A stretch of DNA of 9,421 nt from JASJCL01 sp050291585. GTDB lineage: Bacteria > Desulfobacterota > Desulfobacteria > Desulfobacterales > Desulfosarcinaceae. Both the position numbers and the translations under genes were made by a program. The stretch covers positions 1 to 9,421 of the forward strand of contig JBNKKA010000167.1 in NCBI GenBank assembly GCA_050291585.1. The letters are read 5' to 3'. Within the stretch, counting starts at the first letter, position 1, and every line of letters begins with the position of its first letter. The notes beneath the pieces are model-generated. The model saw only the letters and a list, made by a program, of their open reading frames with translations, did not search any database and was not told the DNA's origin. Positions 6,231 to 9,421 of the stretch are shown in pieces.

Positions 6231-9200
6231 TGCTTTTATCCGATACCGCCATTAAAAACCGCATCAGCGTGGTGGTGCTGACCATCATCATTCTTCTGGC
6301 CGGGGTTTACTGTTACCTATCTCTGCCGCGCGAAAGCGATCCGGACATCACCATCCCCAATGTTTTCGTCTCCACCACCTACAAAGGGGTGGCTTCGGAA
6401 GATATCGAAACCTCCATCACCATCCCCATCGAAAAGAAGCTCAAGGGGATCGACGGGGTCAAAAAGCTAAAGTCCGTCAGCTCGGAAGGCCGCAGCCAAA
6501 TCAACATCGAGTTCGTCACCGACGCCAATATCGACGAGGCCCTGCGCAAGGTCAAGGACAAGGTGGACGAGGCCAAGGGCGATCTGCCCCACGACCTGGA
6601 GAACGACCCGGTGGTCTTCGAGGTCAACTTCAGCGAGATGCCCATCATGGTCTTCTCCCTGGCGGGCACCTGCGGGAATCCGTGTTTAAAGGAGCTGGCC
6701 GACGACCTGGCCGACGACCTCGAAACCATCACCGGCGTGCTGGAGGTGGAGGTCACCGGCGGGCTGGAGCGCGAAATTCAGGTGGAGGTTCAGCCCGACA
6801 AGCTGGCCTACTACAATATCCCCATCACCAGCCTGCAGCGGGCGGTCTCCAGCGAAAACCAGAACACTTCAGGTGGTACCATCACCCTCGGTGACGGCCG
6901 CTACCAACTGCGCGTCCCCGGCGAATTTGAGACCCCCGACGAGATCTTCAACCTGGTGGTGAGCACCCACCAGGGCCGACCCGTCTACCTCAAGGACGTG
7001 GCTAACGTGAAGGACACTTTCAAGGAGGAGACCAGCCGTTCGCGCCTCAACGGGGTGTCGGCGGTGAACATCTCCGTCAAAAAGCGCACCGGGGAGAACA
7101 TCCTGGCCATCAGCGACCAAGTGGATGAGATCGTCGCTCGCCACCAGGAGACCTGGCCGCCGGACACCGAAATCACCAAACTGATGAACAAGGCCAAGGA
7201 TGTGCGCCTCTTGGTGGCCGATCTGGAGAACAACATCCTCACCGGCCTGGTGCTGGTGGTGGTGGTCCTACTCTTCGCCCTTGGTGTTCGCAACGCCATC
7301 CTGGTGGGGGTGGCGATCCCCTTCTCCATGCTGCTGAGCTTCATCGTGCTCTATGCCCTGGATATCACCCTCAACATGGTGGTGCTCTTCTCCCTCACCC
7401 TGGCCCTAGGCATGCTGGTGGATAACGCCATCGTCATCGTGGAGAACATCTACCGCTACATGGAGCAGGGCGTGCCGCGCATCCAGGCGGCCATGAAAGC
7501 CACCGGCGAGGTGGCCTGGCCGGTGATCGGATCGACTTTCACCACACTGGCGGCCTTTTTTCCCATGATCTTCTGGTCGGGCATCATGGGCGAATTCATG
7601 AAATGGCTGCCCATTACCCTCATCGTCACCCTCACCTCGAGCCTCTTCGTGGCCCTGATCATCAATCCGGCCCTCACCAGCATCTTCATGAAGGTCAAGG
7701 GTAACGGCAACAACAATGACCAGAGCGACGTGGAGATGGAGATCGGTGGCGAGGCACCCGTGGCCATCGAAGGTCCCATCCTCAAAACCTATGCGCGCCT
7801 CTTGCGCATGGCCTTGGGCCATCGCATGACGATTCTGCTTTCCGGATTCGGCCTGCTGATCCTGCTCTACCAGCTCTGGTTTCTCACGGTAGGGCTCAAG
7901 ACCCCGGTGGAGTTCTTCCCCAGCATCGACCCCAACAGCGCCTACGTGAACGTGGAACTGCCCGAGGGGGCCGACCTCCAATACATCGATCGCCTTCTCA
8001 AGAAGATCGAAGCGGTCATCACCGGTACACGCCCACCCGAGCAGGGTGGCGCCCCCCTGGACGAAGCCACCTACGCCAGTGCCTATGCGCCCAGGGAGCA
8101 TAAAAAAGCCGACGGCAGCACCTACCCGGGTCCCGGTGATATCGACAACATGGAGTACGTCTATGCCAAGGCCGTCTTGAACGCCAGCTCTCTGAACTTC
8201 GGTCCCAATGCCCCCAACCACATCGGGGTGCAGTTCATCGATTTCGACGACCGCACCTCCCCTACGGCTCAAGACCTGGAGGAGATCCGCCGGCGCCTCA
8301 AACATATCCCCGGGGCCCAGATAACGGTGGCCGAAGCGGAAGAGGGGCCGCCCACCGGCGCCCCCATCAACATCGAGATCTCGGGCGATGACTTCACCAC
8401 CCTCGGCAAGCTGGCCGCCCAGGTGAAGGCCTTTGTGGAGCAGGTGCCCTTTGTGGAGGACGTGCAGGACGACTATGTGGAAGGCTTGCCTTCGATTCAG
8501 GTGGATATCGATCGTCAGAAGGCCGCCCTCTTCGGCCTGAGCACCAACGACATCGGCTCCGCCCTCAAAACAGCCTACAACGGCCTGGACGTCTCCACCT
8601 ATCACGAAGGGGACGAGGATTACGACATCACCATCATCCTGCCCCCCGATGAACGCGCCGTCACGGACGTGCTCCACCGCTTGATGATCCCATCTCCCTC
8701 GGGCCAGCTGGTACCCCTCACCACCCTGGGGCGCATCGTCTACACCGGCACCATCGGCGACATCGTGCGGATCAACAATGACCGCGTGGTCACGGTCAAG
8801 GCCAATGTGGATGAGACCAAGGTGCCTGGTCCAGTGGCCCGCCAGCAGGCCGAGGACCTGCTCAAGGAGTTTGTCCTGCCCCCGGGCTACCGCATCAAAT
8901 TCACCGGCGAGTTCGAGTTCCAGAAGGAGTCGGAGGAGTTTCTCACCAAGGCCTTCATGATCGCCATCTTCCTGATCTTCCTGATCCTGGTGTCGCTCTT
9001 CAACTCCGTGGCCCAGCCGCTCATCATCCTCACCTCGGTGGTTCTCAGTCTGGGGGGCGTCTTTCTGGGGCTGGCCCTCATGCACATGCCCTTCGGCATC
9101 ATCATGTCGGGTGTGGGGGTGATCTCCCTGGCGGGGGTGGTGGTCAACAACGCCATCGTCCTCATCGACTACACCAACAAGCTCCTGGCCCGCGGCATGG

Positions 9201-9421
9201 AACTCACCGAAGCCGTGGTGGCGGCCGGTGCCACCCGTTTGCGCCCGGTGCTGCTCACCGCCGTGACCACCGTCCTGGGCCTGTTGCCCATGGTCACCGG
9301 CATCAGCTTCGACTTTCACATCATGCAGATATCATGGGTATCGGACACATCCCAATGGTGGCGCAGCATGGCCGTGGTGGTGATCTTCGGACTGATCCTG
9401 GCCACCCTTTTGACCCTGATT
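6230..9421 (+). CDS. RND efflux pump, inner-membrane permease subunit (AcrB/HAE1-like), 3'-truncated by the window edge
   Basis: Proton-driven pump of the second tripartite system. The frame is open for 1064 codons with no stop or frameshift and leaves the window within TM12. Comparison with the matching point in the other pump (1840-1860, 20 of 21 bases alike) suggests only a short C-terminal piece is missing. Layout: TM1 (about 12-32); first periplasmic region (33-330) with the LPRESDPDITIP and TIPIEKKLKG segments; TM2-TM6 (336-482); a polar Gly/Asn-rich cytoplasmic linker; TM7 (533-556); second periplasmic region (557-900), including GPPTGAPINIEISGDDF; then TM8-TM12 from 908. TM4 has LVDNAIVIVEN (Asp398-Asn399, aligning with AcrB Asp407-Asp408), and TM10 has VVVNNAIVLID (Asn973-Asn974). 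The first periplasmic region carries an unusual Cys148-GNP-Cys152 pair. The intact frame and conserved motifs suggest a working pump. HAE1-type rather than heavy-metal-type is inferred from the motifs; the substrate is unknown. Confidence 0.95.
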   Translation, partial: MLLSDTAIKNRISVVVLTIIILLAGVYCYLSLPRESDPDITIPNVFVSTTYKGVASEDIETSITIPIEKKLKGIDGVKKLKSVSSEGRSQINIEFVTDANIDEALRKVKDKVDEAKGDLPHDLENDPVVFEVNFSEMPIMVFSLAGTCGNPCLKELADDLADDLETITGVLEVEVTGGLEREIQVEVQPDKLAYYNIPITSLQRAVSSENQNTSGGTITLGDGRYQLRVPGEFETPDEIFNLVVSTHQGRPVYLKDVANVKDTFKEETSRSRLNGVSAVNISVKKRTGENILAISDQVDEIVARHQETWPPDTEITKLMNKAKDVRLLVADLENNILTGLVLVVVVLLFALGVRNAILVGVAIPFSMLLSFIVLYALDITLNMVVLFSLTLALGMLVDNAIVIVENIYRYMEQGVPRIQAAMKATGEVAWPVIGSTFTTLAAFFPMIFWSGIMGEFMKWLPITLIVTLTSSLFVALIINPALTSIFMKVKGNGNNNDQSDVEMEIGGEAPVAIEGPILKTYARLLRMALGHRMTILLSGFGLLILLYQLWFLTVGLKTPVEFFPSIDPNSAYVNVELPEGADLQYIDRLLKKIEAVITGTRPPEQGGAPLDEATYASAYAPREHKKADGSTYPGPGDIDNMEYVYAKAVLNASSLNFGPNAPNHIGVQFIDFDDRTSPTAQDLEEIRRRLKHIPGAQITVAEAEEGPPTGAPINIEISGDDFTTLGKLAAQVKAFVEQVPFVEDVQDDYVEGLPSIQVDIDRQKAALFGLSTNDIGSALKTAYNGLDVSTYHEGDEDYDITIILPPDERAVTDVLHRLMIPSPSGQLVPLTTLGRIVYTGTIGDIVRINNDRVVTVKANVDETKVPGPVARQQAEDLLKEFVLPPGYRIKFTGEFEFQKESEEFLTKAFMIAIFLIFLILVSLFNSVAQPLIILTSVVLSLGGVFLGLALMHMPFGIIMSGVGVISLAGVVVNNAIVLIDYTNKLLARGMELTEAVVAAGATRLRPVLLTAVTTVLGLLPMVTGISFDFHIMQISWVSDTSQWWRSMAVVVIFGLILATLLTLI

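Noticed and set aside
7406..9319. A 637-codon open frame on the minus strand
   Set aside because: It lies wholly inside the second RND pump gene, is extremely rich in His, Asp, Gly and Gln, and has no recognisable domain. It is the expected antisense shadow of a GC-rich gene with strong third-position bias.
6230..9421. Possible frameshift or pseudogene, since the gene shows no stop codon in the window
   Set aside because: Reading codon by codon from ATG 6230, the frame stays open and in register with conserved RND motifs to the last base. The missing stop is due to the window edge.

Overview
The window holds five protein genes, all on the + strand. They encode parts of two resistance-nodulation-division (RND) type tripartite efflux systems placed head to tail. 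The DNA is GC-rich and the genes are tightly packed. The presence of TolC-like outer-membrane factors and periplasmic adaptors means a Gram-negative (diderm) host. The overall flavour would fit Desulfobacterota or another proteobacterial lineage, but nothing here fixes the taxon and that is only a weak guess.

Region 1 (1-3458) is the downstream end of a first efflux operon. It begins inside an inner-membrane RND pump gene, cut by the window edge just after the TM4 proton-relay position. A complete TolC/OEP-family outer-membrane factor follows within a few bases. The adaptor (membrane fusion protein) for this pump is probably upstream, outside the window.

Region 2 (3459-3637) is the only sizeable non-coding stretch. 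It is visibly richer in A and T than the genes. It contains a plausible sigma70-like promoter and ends in a strong ribosome binding site, so the second operon probably starts here. I see no convincing terminator or operator in it.

Region 3 (3638-9421) is a second, nearly complete tripartite operon in the order outer-membrane factor, membrane fusion protein, RND pump. The gaps are 73 nt and then a 1-nt overlap. The RND gene is open to the end of the window and is cut within TM12, so roughly the last few dozen codons are missing.

Together the products would form two channels spanning inner membrane, periplasm and outer membrane, driven by proton import through the RND subunits, for drugs, detergents, lipids or other amphiphiles. 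Substrates cannot be read from the sequence. There is no regulator, mobile element, RNA gene or CRISPR in the window. I see no evidence of an undescribed system. The points worth a second look are the OMF-first gene order, the duplicated outer-membrane factors, a CGNPC cysteine pair in the second pump's first periplasmic region, Asn at usually charged proton-relay positions, and a Thr in the adaptor's hairpin-tip motif.
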